A stretch of 64,000 nucleotides of DNA from Brasenia schreberi (Eukaryota > Streptophyta > Magnoliopsida > Nymphaeales > Cabombaceae). Under the pieces are notes generated by a model, which was given only the letters and a program-made list of their open reading frames with translations, was not told where the DNA came from and ran no database searches. The position numbers and the translations under genes were made by a program. How positions within the stretch are numbered: the first letter of the stretch is position 1; every line of letters starts with the position of its first letter. Below are positions 11,436-23,962 of the stretch, piece after piece. Location: assembly GCA_036023115.1 (NCBI GenBank), contig JAYKKT010000091.1, positions 33,916,001 through 33,980,000 of the forward strand, written 5' to 3'.

Positions 11436-14400
11436 AACTCCGCCCATGTAAGAGATCACCCTTGCATGGCCCGTCCCAAGCCCAAATAAAGTAGGAGGAT
11501 TGCGTTAGGCTTCGACAACCAACGTAAAACTTTATTGAACTTATCTACCATGGATTTTACAAATTATGAGAATTGCGTTGGGGAGTTCCCTATTAGCGAC
11601 ACACTACAAAGCCAGAATGTAGTGAAAAGTAAGTAATGACCTCTATATCTTCCCACGGATGTAGTAAAAAAATTACAAAGAGGGTTCCCATATCATGGAC
11701 GAGTGTGGGTAAAGAAGTTAGTCCCATTACATTGTCTCTTGAATGCAGTGAATAAGTTATAGTGAGGGTCACCGTATTTTCATAATAGATGAATGTGTGG
11801 GATAAGAAACCTAGTCCTAAATAATAAGATTCGTATTAGTACATGGAATATCGGAACATTGGTTGACAAATAGAGGTGGTAGATACTATGATTTGAAGAA
11901 GGATTCACATTTTATGTTTATAAGAAACAAAGTGGGTTGGAGAAAAGGTAAAGGAGATTGAAAATACAAGTTTCAAATTATGGTACTCAAGAAAGGAAAA
12001 AGCTTAAAATGAAGTTGGTATTATTATAAATAAAAATTTAAAGGATAGAGGATAAAATGACAAAATATTGGTTACGATGGTTTGAACATATAGAAAAAAT
12101 ATTAAAAGAAGTGTCTGAAAAAAGATATAAAAAACTAGATTTTGAAAGTATTAAAAGAGGTAGAGGATTACCACAAAAGTGTTAAAAAGAAACAATAAAG
12201 AATGATCTAGCTTATATTGAGTTAACTGCTAACATGACACGTGATAGGGCTATGTGGAAACAAAGAATCCATGTAGCCGACCCCATCTAGTATGGGAAAA
12301 GGCTTAGTTATTGTAGTAGACATACAACGATATGGTGACCGAATTATGATGGTGAAATTAGTGTTAGGAGTAGGTGCTTTGAATATAGTTTGTGCTTATA
12401 TACCATAAGTAGGATTAGAAGATAGTATAAAGAAGACTTTGTGGGAGGAGTTAGATAAAGTAATTCAAAGAATTCTACAAAGGGAAATGATCCGTTTAGG
12501 AAGAGACTTAAATATACATGTCGGTAAAGATGCATTAGGATATCAAGGTATTCAGGAAGACTATGCTTTAGAAATATAAATGAGAAGAGTAGGGGGATTT
12601 TAAATTTTGCTATGACTTTTGATCTCTTTATATCTAATACAATTTTCAAAAAATGAGATGAACACTTAATTACTTATAAGAGTGACTTATCACAAACACA
12701 AATTAATTATTTCTTTTATTGAAAAAAAGATTGATCGAGTTGTAAAGATTGCAAGGTAATTCCAAGAGAAAGATGAACTACTCAACATCGACTTTTAGTA
12801 ATGGAGTTGCAGGTAAAAAGTGGACAAAAAAAAAGAGTGCATAGACCTATTCGAACAAGATGGTGGAATAGAAAGTTCTTTAAGGAGATGCTTGAAATTA
12901 TGTAGGTACACCTAATATGTGGAATAATATGGCTATATATATTAGAAAAGTGACAAAACTTGTATTAGGCGAATCTAAGGGAGGGTTACTGACACAAAAA
13001 GAAGCTTGGTGGTGGAGTGAAGTGGTGCAAGATAAAATCAAGGCTAAGAATGTATGTTATAAATTGCATTATAGCAAAAAGACTAGTGAAACTTAAGAGG
13101 CTTATAAGAAAGAAAAGAAACAAATGAAAAAAGCTGTTAGTAAAGCAAAAACCAAAATTTAAGAGGATTTATATAAAAAGCTTAACTCAAAAAAGGTGAA
13201 AGACTTTTTTAGGATAGCTAAGGCTAAAATAAGAAAACTAAGGATCTTACTTTTGTTACATGTATCAAAGATGAGGATGAGAAGATGCTGATGGCGAATG
13301 ACGATATCAAAAATAGATGAAAAAGTTATTTCTATAAGATTTTTAATGAAAATACAGATGTTAGTATTAGGTTAGATGAGTTATCTAAATAAGAAAAGTA
13401 TATAAACCTTAATTTTTATGGATGTATTAGAAGAATGAAGCCAAAGAGACTCTTAAATATATGAAGGTTGGTAAATCTTTAGGACCAGATAATATTCCTA
13501 TAGAAGTATAAAAATTCTTGGGAGAGATGAGGCTCACTTGGATCATAAGACTATTTAATGAAATATGGAAAACTGAAAAAATGTCTCAGGAATGGTGAGC
13601 GAGTACACTTATACCCATATATAAGAACAAGAAAGATATTCAAAATTGTTTGAATTATCAAGGCATCAAGTAAATAAGTCATACTATGAAATTATGAGAA
13701 AGAATTATCAAAGTAGGTTAAGAAAAGTATCGAGTATAATATAGAACCAATTCGGATTCATGCCTGGTAGATCTACTATTGAAGAGATTCACCTATTGAG
13801 ACATCTTATGAAACATTTTAGAGTAAAAACGAAAAACCTTCACATGATATTTATTGATCTACAAAAGCTTATGATTGGGTGCTCAGAGATGTTCTTTTTG
13901 GAGAACTTTGGAAAAGAGAGGTATCTCATTGACATAAATAAATCTTTTAATAGACATGTACGATGGTTAAAAAATATTCATGAGGACTCATGCAGGAATA
14001 TAGACTCCTTTGAAGTTAATATTGGGTTACATAAGGGATCAACTTTATGTCCATATTTATTTATATTGGTCATTGATGAGTTAACAAAACATATTTAAGA
14101 TAAAGTACTTTCGTGTATGTTATTTGCAGATGACATTGTGTTAGTGGATGAGTCTAAAGAAAAAGTTAATAGGAAATTGGAACTATAGAGAAATACTAGA
14201 AAGTAATGACTTTTGACTTATTAGAACAAAGACAGAATATATGGAATGTAAATTTAATTATTTAGGTACTTGAGAGGACATAAAAAATAGGATTGACACA
14301 CATTGCATCCCTCATAAGGAAAGTTTTAAATACATAGGGTTAATTTTTTATAGTGATGAAAAAAATGATTGAGATGTTGCACAAAAATAATGTCAGTTGG

Positions 14401-14920
14401 TTAAAATGGAGACGGGCATAAGGTATTATGTGTGATAAGAAGATACCGTTAAAGTTAAAAAGTAAATATTATAGAGGAGCAATTAGACCTGTTATATTTT
14501 ATGGTTTTGAGTGTTGAGCAGTTAATCACTAACATATGCAAAAGGTATCTGTAACAGAAATGAAGATATTGAGATGGATGAGTGATCACACAAGGAAAGA
14601 CAATATATATAATGAGGTTATTAGAAACCAATTGGGAGTAGCACTAATAGAAGATAAAATAAGATAAAATCATTTAAGATGGTTTGGACATGTAGAAAGG
14701 CGATCAAAGGATAATCCTATAAGAATATATAAAAAACTAGATTGTAAAAACGTAAAAAAAAAAGAAGACGACGACCACAGACGTGTTGGAAAGAAACTAT
14801 AAAGAATGATCTAGTTTATATTGAGTTAATTGATAGCATGACATATGATAGGGTTCTGTAGAAACAAAAAATTCATGTAGTTGACCCCATCTAGTATGGG
14901 AAAAGGCTTAGTAGTTGTTG
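11436..14920 (+). mobile_element. full-length RTE-type LINE, copy 1 (old)
   Basis: Non-LTR retrotransposon of the RTE clade. It starts AACTCCGCCCATG and ends in the family 3' end CCATCTAGTATGGGAAAAGG followed by a short GTT-type tail. A 14-bp target duplication, TTTCTCTCTCCCGC, flanks it at 11422-11435 and 14921-14934. The coding order is apurinic endonuclease then reverse transcriptase, both riddled with stops and frameshifts. RT blocks are visible at 13760-14170: PGRSTIEEIHLLRHL, MIFIDL, GLHKGSTLCPYLF and FADDIVLV. It is about 3.49 kb, or 3.2 kb without the nested RTE piece at 12049. It is the most diverged of the long copies, so probably the oldest. Confidence 0.85.
12049..12311 (+). mobile_element. 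RTE 3'-end fragment nested in RTE copy 1
   Basis: About 263 bp of the RTE C-terminal coding end and 3' terminus (AGGATAAAATGA through GTATGGGAAAAGGCTTAG) interrupts the endonuclease region of copy 1. The flanking host sequence resumes exactly (AAAGGATAG, then TGTAGTAGACATAC, as uninterrupted in copy 2 at 19400). No target duplication is evident. A GGATA microhomology is present at the left join. Either a very short 5'-truncated insertion or a recombination patch. Confidence 0.7.
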
Positions 14921-14934
14921 TTTCTCTCTCCCGC

Positions 14935-16690
14935 ACTCTCTTGGATGTCTCTCTCATTTTCACTCTATTTCTTTCTCTCTGGAATCAATAAGCACACTAA
15001 TTCTCTTCCCTACCCTTGTTTCTACTGATACCGGCATAAATAGAGTTGTTCTCTCCCCCTTCCATCAATAAATTTACCTTAGGATCATAGTTATTATTTC
15101 AAGTGTTAAAAGTATAACAGACTTAGATTATAAACTTCTTATCCAATCTTGAAAGCAATAGTATACCTCATTTTCTTATTTTATGCCTAAATTTTTCATG
15201 TACTCTAACATGGACTTATCATGTAAAATGCACAACAAATTCCTGATACTCAATTCTTTGGATGGATCCAGACCAATAGAACTAGTTTCTATTTTTCAGA
15301 ACTTGGCAAAATTTGTCTTCCAAACACCTAGTACACAAATTTGATCAAGTTTCTTGGGTTTTTCTTAAAGTGGATTTGAAATCACACTTGCACAAATGAA
15401 TCCTCAAAGTGCCTAGGCTGACCCTTGAGCATCAGTTCAAGAAGGCCTAAGGTGACAAGATATCACTTAGCCACAATCTCCAAAAGTCAGATTTACAAAA
15501 CTTTGCTAGTTTTGAAAACTAGTTGGCACGCTTGCGCATAAACGAAGTAGGTTTGAAGAGTTTATTTCAAGTATTTACATAAGCGTGGAGTGAAATTTTC
15601 AATTCTACAAATATGCCTAGTGTATAAGTGTAGAGAATACACTTTGTTGTGAGTTATGCTGAAAAAATACATTGCTTATGGAAAAACTGCATAACGGATG
15701 AAGTTGCAATTTAGTTGCAAAAAGAAAAAATTGATACAACTTGGTAAACCCCAAAGTAGTGAGAAGAAAAACCAGTATATCAAAAGATTAATTCTAGTGG
15801 CCAGTGGGAGATGTAAGTAGTGGATGGTGACTATCGGCCCCATTACTAACAATGACCATGAAATGCGAGAAGAAGGGCCCTCTTCCCAAATTTCATGAGA
15901 TCATATTTTCGAAAATATAAACGTTCATAAAATAGTTTTCATTTTTTGAAAAGGTCATACGCATTTCCCAAATAAATCGAAATGGCTTTTAAAAAGGAAA
16001 GCACAAAGATGAAAACTCGAAAAATGGAAAAGTCATGTATAAATACAAAAACTCATATAGAAAGTGTATGTGTGTGATTCACATTACAGTCTTATCAGAA
16101 AACCCTCTTCGAGTATCTTAGAAATACTCTCTCCTCTTCCTCTTTCTTCTTCTCTTTTATCCTACTTTACAAGAAATACATAAGAAGAGAAACCAAAAGC
16201 GAAGGAAATACAGATAAGACACAAGAGAAACCAAAAGCAAAACCCAAAGGACAGTTGGCTTCCGTTGTGCCATAACCAAAGGCCGAAAAGCTCAGGCGAC
16301 TCCCGCAAACAGAGACTGCCCCAACAACCTGCACAAGTCAAAAGCTTAATTCCTTTTCAAGGATAGTGCTCATTAAAGGGTTGTCTAACGTGCGCACACA
16401 TGTGGCTACCTACACTCATATATATAAAGAGAGATAGAGTATATATTAGTACCACTTTTGCTTTTTAAATTTTAAGAGATTTGTTTGAATTTGCTAGTAC
16501 TTAACATTATTATCGTCTACTAGTCTTTTTCTATATAAGAGAACATAATTCATAACCACTTAGTTCAATTTTTGAAATGAATGTTTATAATTGAAGTGAT
16601 AAAGTAAAAATTATTTAATACATATGGTGTATGATTAATGGTGAAAATATTTAGTGGATTTGATAATGAATGAATAGACTAACTTAGAAC
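14935..16690. other. intergenic, no gene seen
   Basis: AT-rich DNA to the right of RTE copy 1. I see no exons, RNA genes or repeat ends. Confidence 0.4.
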
Positions 16691-16694
16691 TTTT

Positions 16695-16798
<104 letters not shown>

Positions 16799-17236
16799 AT
16801 GTGAATGTTATCTGCCGATTAAGTACAATGTTGCTTATTTGTTTTAATGACTGGGCCAACAAATCTTATTCAAGACCCACCTAAATTATCATTTTAAGGT
16901 TAGGACCTAGAAATGCTAGACCACATTCTGAATTAGGTCAAATTAATCAGGATTTCTTTTGATTGCCAAGCTCAGTTAGGCATACAAACACGTCCCATGA
17001 TCTCGATATTATTCAAACATGGGATCGACTCGAAGGCTCTTTTGAGTCGAATACGAGCCACCCTATATAATTAACCAAGGTTTTAATTAAGAGCTGTATG
17101 ATTTATAATTCTGACTGTTTTAGATGGTTGTTTTAGATGGTCGGGCATATTGTTACAATAACAACAGTTAAAATTGTTGACAATTGTAGAGATGTATGAT
17201 TTAGATGTTTTTTTTAAAGAGAAAATCTTTTTGTCA

Positions 17237-17332
17237 TACCATGGAAGCCGAAGCTAGGTATGCACACCCCAAGTATCGAAGTAACGACCTTGATCTTGTG
17301 AGTCAAGCCACCTGCCAGGTGAGCTCATTGAT
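17237..17332 (-). mobile_element. tRNA-derived SINE-like repeat (family A)
   Basis: Shares, in minus orientation, the block with a B-box-like GTATCGAA core followed by GACCTT, TTGTGAGTCAA and GCCAGGTGAGC. The same block recurs at 23185, 23475, 29310, 56403 and, in plus orientation with a poly(A) tail, at 61350. Non-coding. Confidence 0.55.
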
Positions 17333-17459
17333 CTAAGTGTGGTTTCTATGTTTTAAAAGCATCATGGTTGAGTGATGGTGCTAGTTCTACCCTCAAATAT
17401 TCTAGTAAGCAAGAAGTACCTTGGAAATGACCGAGCTGTTGCTTAATTTTTCTTTTTCT

Positions 17460-17575
17460 CTTTATTTTTGGGTTAAAATGGGAGGTCCGAGACGGGTGGT
17501 ATGTGCGTCCCCAAGAATTGAACTCACACAATGCAGCTTGTTGAGTAGAGAGCCCTGCCAAGTGGTCTAACACCC
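17460..17575 (-). mobile_element. diverged SINE-like repeat (family A)
   Basis: A relative of the copy at 17237, with CCCCAAGAATTGAACTC and GCCAAGTGGTCTAACACC. The B-box-like segment is mutated. Confidence 0.4.
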
Positions 17576-18789
17576 TGGGTGCGAGTTATTGTTTAGTTAT
17601 GTCTAAATGACAGGGTTGATGATAATTAATATTATTTAAGATCACTGAAAGACAGCACTGGGTGAGCACATTAGCAAGCCATTACTGAATTAATTAAGAT
17701 GAGCTAAAAGAATCACAAGGATACGGCTTTCTAAAAACGGAGAAGTTCAAGACATGGAAAAATTTAATTTCTTTCAGGTTTAATATTCGGGGCAAGAACT
17801 ATCATAGCAGAAGTTTAATACTAGAAAAATAATGTCCATGCGGTACGCAAGTGTGATGGATGGACCTGCAACACAGTAAATTATTGCCATTGATGGCTTC
17901 TCAAATTATGTAAGGAGGAGACAATTTTGACTGTTCTAAGCCACAAATAAGAGCAGGCCAATTAATCTAGTCATAGCTTTTTCTGGTTTACAATGGCAAC
18001 TCTATTTAAACCTTACACACATACACCAGCAGATTCACATTGTGGCCAAGGTGGGGGCGGTGAGCCAATCCAAAATTTTGAAAGTTTTCATTTTGTATTA
18101 ATTTTTTTTTAAAATTTGAAAACCCAACTCAACTTAGCCTAAAGTCCGTCTTGCTCAAAATAAATTTCTCGATCCACCATTGCACACACATGGATGCACA
18201 TCCTGAAAGTTGAACTCACCACATGCATCGTGGAAGTCAGAGAACCATGCCAGATTAGACAACGCCATGTATACTAATCAAGTTATAGTTTTGTTGTAAT
18301 TACAAGTAAAAAAATGGATGAGGTAAGGCGGATTTAAGAATTTTTTTTGAGTGAAGTGTACTTATGTTTCACGTCCACAAAACACTTATATTTCTTTATA
18401 TACAAAACAAACTGAAGAATTTTTAGATTTTGGATGACGTGCATGCCTCGCCTCTGGGCCGACTGAGGTGGAGAAAGTTATATGGTTTCCCTCTCTTATC
18501 GAATCTTAGATCTTTTACCAAAACCATCTAACTGGAACCAAAATCTGGTGGGATTCAAATCTAGAAGGAAAGCGTTGACATTTGTTCTTGTCCCCTGGGA
18601 AGATGCCATGTTCGTGCTGGTTTCCAGACTCCACAAAAAGCATACAACATCTAAAGTATTGTTAATGAAAGATTAGTGGGTAATTAATATGTTCCCTCTA
18701 CCTTAATCCATTTGCTGTGAAAATTGCACCAAGGGTTTTAGAAACAAAAGCAGAAAGGTGTTTTTCCTTATTTATTGTATATAACATCT

Positions 18790-21700
18790 AACTCCGCCCA
18801 TGTAAGGGATCACCCTTCCATGACCGGTCCCAAGCCCACATAAGGGAGGAGGGTTGTTTTAGGCTTCCAACAACCAGCGTAAAACTTTGTCGGATTTCTA
18901 TAACATGGATTACACAAATTATGAGCATTGCTTTGGGGCGTCTTAACCTAACGATGCACTGCAAAGCCCAAATGCAGTAAAAAGTAAGCAAGTGTCACTA
19001 CATTTTCGCCCGGATGTAGTGAATCGATTGCAAAGAGGGTTCCCACATCATGGATAGATGTGGGCAAAGAAGTTAGTCCTACTACATTGCTACCCGAATG
19101 TAGTGAATAAATTACATACAGGGTCTCTGCATTTTCAATATGGATGGATGCGGGGGTAAGGAAGCTAGTCATAGATAATAAAATTCGTATTGGTTCTTAA
19201 AATATAATAACATTGTCCCGTAAGCTAATGGAGGTGGTAGATACTATGATTAAGAGAAATATTTATATTCTATATTCACAAGAGACAAAGTGGATTGGAG
19301 AAAAAGGAAAGGATTTTGAGGATATAGGCTTTAAATTATAGTACTCGGGTAAGGAAAAAGCTCGAAATGGAGTTGGTATTATCATAAATAAATATTTAAA
19401 GGATAGTGTAGTAGACATACAACGATATGGTGATCGAATCATGATGTTGAAATTAGTGTTAGGAGTAGAGGTTTTGAATATAATTTGTGCTTACATACTC
19501 TAAGTAGGACTAGAAGATAGTATAAAGATGACTTTTTGAGAAGAGTTAGATAAGGTGATTCAAAGAATTCCACAAAGGGAGATGATTTGTTTAAGAGGAT
19601 ACTTAAATAGACATGTCGGTAAAGAAAAATTAGGATATCAAGGTATTCATGAAAACTTTGGCTTTGGGGACATAAATGAGGAAGGTAGGGAGATTTTAAA
19701 TTTTGCTATGGCATTTGTTCTCTTTATAGTCAATACAATCTTCAAAAAATGAGATGAACATTTAATTACTTATAAGAGTAGCTTATCACAAACACAAATT
19801 GATTAGTTTATTTGTATAAAAAAAGATAAAGTGTGTTGTAAAGATTGCAAGGTAATTGCAGGAGAAAGCTTAAGCACCCAACATCGACTTTTAGTTATGT
19901 ATTTATAAATAAAAAAAGAACAAAGAAGAAAAGAGTGTATCGAGCTATTCAGACTAAATGGTGGAACCTCAAAACCACGAAAGAAGATATATTTAAACAA
20001 AAAGTCCTTCAAGGAGATGCTTGGAATTATGTTGGTACACCTTGTGATATGTGGAACAATATGGCTATATATATTAGGAAAGTGGAGAAAAATGTGTTAG
20101 GTGAATCTAAGGGAGGTGTACCGGCAAAGAGAGCATGTTATAAACTATATTATGCTAAGAAAACTAGTGAAACTTTAGAGGCTTATAAGAAAGCAAAGAA
20201 GGAAGCGAAAAAAGTCACTAGTAAAGCGAAAACTAAAATTTGGGAGGATTTATATAAAAAACTCAACTCAAAAGAGGGTGAAAGAGATATTTTTAGGATA
20301 GCTCGGGTTAAAGATTAGAAAACTAAATATCTTAATTATGTTAGATGCATCAAAGATGAGGATGAAAAAATTCTAGTAGCAAATGATGATATAAGAAATA
20401 GATGGAAAAACGATTTTTATAAGTTTTTTAATGAAAATAAAGATGTTAGTAGCTTAGGAGAGTTAGCCAAATTAGAAAAGTATATAAACCACAATTTCTA
20501 CCGACGTATTCAAAAGACTGAAGTCAAAGAAGCTCTTAAACATATGAAGAGTGGTAAATCGGTAGGACAAGGTAATATTCTTATAGAAGTTTAGAAAATC
20601 CTAGGAGAAACATGAATCACTTGGCTCACAAGAATATTTAATGAAATATGGAGAAACCAAAAGATGTCCAAGGAATGGAGAGCGAGTATACTTATACCCA
20701 TATATAAGAACAATGGATACATTAAGAATTGTGGGAATTATCAGGTATGAAATTAATGAGCCATACTATGAAATTGTGAGAAAGAATTATCGAACATAGG
20801 TTAAGACAAATATCGAGTACAACAGAGAACCATTTTGGATTTATGCCAGGCAAATCTACTGTAGAAGCGATTCACCTTTTGAGACATCTTATGAAACATT
20901 TTAGAGCAAAAAAGAAAGACCTTCACATGATATTTATTGATCTAGAAAAAGCTTATGATAGAGTACTAAGAGAGGTTCTTTAGAGAGCCTTGGAAAAAAG
21001 AGGTATCCCATTTACATACGTAAACCTTATAAAAGACATGTACGATAGTGCAAAAACATGTGTGAGGACTCATGAAGGAATGATAGACTTCTTTGAAGTT
21101 AATATTGAGTTACATCACGGATCAACTTTAACTCCATACTTATTTATAATGATGATTGACAAGTTAACAAAACATATTAAGATGAAGTACCTTGGTGTAT
21201 GTTATTTACATATGACATTGTGTTAGTGGAGGAGTCTAAGAAAAAAGTTCATAGAAAATTGGAATTATGGAGAGAAACATTAGAAAGTAAAAGCTTCCGA
21301 CTTAGTAGAACAAAGATATAATATATGGAATGTAAGTTTGATCATTTGGTTACTTCAGAGGACATAGAAATTAAAATTGGCACACATTGCATTTCTCAAA
21401 AGGAAAGTTTTAAATACCTAGGATCAATTTTTCAAAGTGATGGAAGAACTTATGGAGATGTTACACATAGAATTAATGTTGGTTGGTTAAAATGGAGAGG
21501 AGCATCAAGTATTCTTTGTGATAAGAAGATACTATTAAAGTTAAAAGGTAAATATTATAAAGCAGCAATTAGACCTGCCATATTTTATGGTTCTGAGTGT
21601 TAGGCAATTAATCATCAACATGTACAAAAGATGTCTGTGACAGAAATGAAGATGTTGAGATGGATGAATAGTCATAAAAGAAAAAATGGTATACATAATG

Positions 21701-21905
21701 AGATTATTAGAAATAAATTATGTGTGGCACCAATAGAGGATAAAATGAGAGAATATCATTTAAGGTGGTTTGGACATATAGAAAGAAGATCCAAAGAAGA
21801 ATGTGTAAGAATGTATGAAAAACTATATTTTGAAAGTAATAGAAGAGGTAGAGGACGACCACAAAAGTGCTGGAAAGAAATAATAAAGAATGATCTATCT
21901 AACAA
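18790..21905 (+). mobile_element. RTE-type LINE, copy 2, 3' end missing
   Basis: Starts AACTCCGCCCATG like copy 1 and runs through 5' UTR, endonuclease and reverse transcriptase. Endonuclease blocks are recognisable at 19200-19800 (QETKW in a stop-broken frame; DIQRYGDRIMM; near 19590 CLRGYLNRHVG where a GGDLNGHVG-type motif is expected; SLSQTQID). RT blocks lie at 20500-21250 ([30 protein letters not shown]), followed by the C-terminal part with KGKYYKAAIRPAIFYGSEC and RWFGHIERRSKEE. Several stops are TGG to TAG changes. About 51 bp encoding a Trp-rich segment is deleted near 20128. Similarity ends abruptly at AATGATCTA near 21900 without the family 3' end, unusual because LINEs normally lose the 5' end. 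No target duplication found. Confidence 0.8.
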
Positions 21906-22344
21906 TTGATCATATTGACGGTGGTAATGATCAAACAATATCTAGGATAAGAACGTACAAATGGTGATAGTGATCAAGCAATGATTATATCTTGACATTT
22001 TAGAGTTATATTTTGACTACGAGGCAGGAATATTTAGAGTATAAGCATGATTATAAAGACAACTTGTAATATTTTATTTGTTGCTTGCAATCTAACAAAC
22101 CTAAGATACACACGGAATTGTTCCGTCATTCATTGCAAAAAAAAACGGATCAATCTAGTTTGACTTCTATTGGAGTCTTATTTTATGTTTTTCTCCATGT
22201 TGAGGAATCTTCTTTGGTCCCTTGGGTTGGCTAATGCAATCATTCGGGTTGATACTTTCCAGTTATCCAAAAAGTCCAATAACAGTAGTAGCATCTTCAC
22301 AGCATGTCGAGCAATATAGCTCACATGGCTACGGAATCTATTAA

Positions 22345-22525
22345 TTTAAAACCAGAACCGAAACTAACCGTTTTAAACCGTTGGTTTTGTCTTTTTATTA
22401 ATTTTTATAAATTTTGAAATTTCTAATAAATTATCAGTTCCGAATTCAAACCGAAACTTCTTCGAAACCAATGATTTAAAAACCGAAACCAGAACCTATC
22501 TCTATCCGGTTCAATTATAGGTCCA
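22345..22525. mobile_element. GGTTC-rich DNA element fragment (family C)
   Basis: AACCAGAACCGAAAC and AACCGTTTTAAACCGTTGG words with an AT-rich middle, as in the other family C copies. The ends are not clear. Confidence 0.4.
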
Positions 22526-22854
22526 TGTTCTGGGTTTAATCATTCTACCAGGTATCCAAAAATCCAATAACAAAAGCAGCATGCGCACAACACATGGAGC
22601 AACAGCTCACCTGACTAAGGTATCGACTCATAAGTTGGCTATTAAAAAAACAAAGAACCCCAACAGTATCAAACGGTGCTGCACCCGAAGATTTCAATTA
22701 ATGAATCACCTCCAAAATAAAGAGAGAGAGAGAGACTTCGAAAGCCAATTTAAACAAAAGGAAAGGAAAATATTAAACTTATTATTAAAATATTAGAAAT
22801 AGAAAAAAGAGAGAAAATAACAGACCGAGCGATTCATCTCTTAGTGGCTTGGTT

Positions 22855-22940
22855 TCTGCCCAGGCCGGTTCAATATATCAACTGAACTGATTCACAGTCC
22901 GGTTCCCGGTTAAACCAGTCGGTCCGGTTTCACAAACTAT
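22855..22940. repeat. GGTTC-rich fragment
   Basis: A short block of CCGGTTCAATATATC, CCGGTTCCCGGTTAAACC and GGTCCGGTTTC, probably a remnant of the same repeat type as family C. Confidence 0.35.
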
Positions 22941-23184
22941 GATTATTGGGATAATTTTTTATTAGTTAACTTGTTAACTTTTAAGTTTTCTTCATGTTAA
23001 GGGATGGATTATACGTACATACGTACTAAAAAAGGTAGAATGATGAACTGTTGAAGGTGTTAACTCTTGCCAAAACTCACATAAGCAACAGTCTTCCATG
23101 CTCGTGTCATATAGGATTCACCACCAAAATGATGTGTGCAAGTGATGTAGCACTTGAACTTCCCTTTGTGAGTCGACCTTCAAT

Positions 23185-23275
23185 GGGGAGGTCGAAGCCA
23201 TATGCACGCCCTGAGTGTCGACCTCATGACCTTCAATTTGTGAGTTGATCCCCTAGCCAGGTCGGCTAACCTAAA
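23185..23275 (-). mobile_element. SINE-like repeat (family A)
   Basis: Minus-strand copy with GAGTGTCGACCTCATGACCT, TTGTGAGTTGATCCC and TAGCCAGGTCGGCTAACC. Same block order as at 29310. Confidence 0.55.
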
Positions 23276-23350
23276 CAGTGTGTTAGTGATGTGTGTGAAA
23301 CAGATCAAAGAGAAACTTACTAACTGTAGAACTAATACAAACTGTAAAAC

Positions 23351-23455
23351 TTTTTTTTCCGGCTACAATGGGCGGCTGATGCCATGAACTCCCCAGAGAG
23401 TCGAACTCCCGCCTATGGGAACAGCGTCAGAGCAACCTGTCATTGAGCTATCAAC
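23351..23455 (-). mobile_element. tRNA-derived SINE (family B)
   Basis: On the minus strand it reads a pol III A-box-like TAGCTCAATGACAGG and a B-box-like GGGAGTTCGACTCTCTGG, the same pair as in the copy at 28971. The T-rich left end corresponds to an A-rich tail. Not a functional tRNA. Confidence 0.55.
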
Positions 23456-23474
23456 TTAGAAGAAACATATTTAT

Positions 23475-23556
23475 AGTGGGGCGGCCAAAACCACATGGGC
23501 ACCCCAGGTATCGAACTCATGACCTTCAAGTACTTGTGAGTCAATCCTTAGCCAGG
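23475..23556 (-). mobile_element. SINE-like repeat (family A)
   Basis: Contains GGTATCGAACTCATGACCTT, a good pol III B-box on the minus strand, followed by TTGTGAGTCAATCC and TAGCCAGGTTC. Confidence 0.6.
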
Positions 23557-23962
23557 TTCTCTCTCTCTCTCTAGGCTATAGCCTTAACACCCGTACACTC
23601 ATGCATGCTTCGAGAATCAAACTCCGCACCAACTACGTGGGAGACATTGACGGACTCAGGATTTTTTTGAGCGAGCACACTTGTATTTCAAGTCAACAAA
23701 GCACTTGTGTTTCTCTATATTCAGTGATAAGCCATGATTTTTTTGGATTTAAGGTGGAACCCATGCTTCACCTCACCCTAAAATAGGTCCTCCACAGGAG
23801 CCACAAAACCCTCCTAGATGAGCTAGAACTCTGCATGCTCCTCTACCTTGAACTTTGTAGCGCAAATGGTTGTATTACATAATTAACCTAAATTACTGAT
23901 TAATACTAGGATGAAATAAGTAACTATTAACTTATGATGTGAATCATGAGATGTCAAATACT

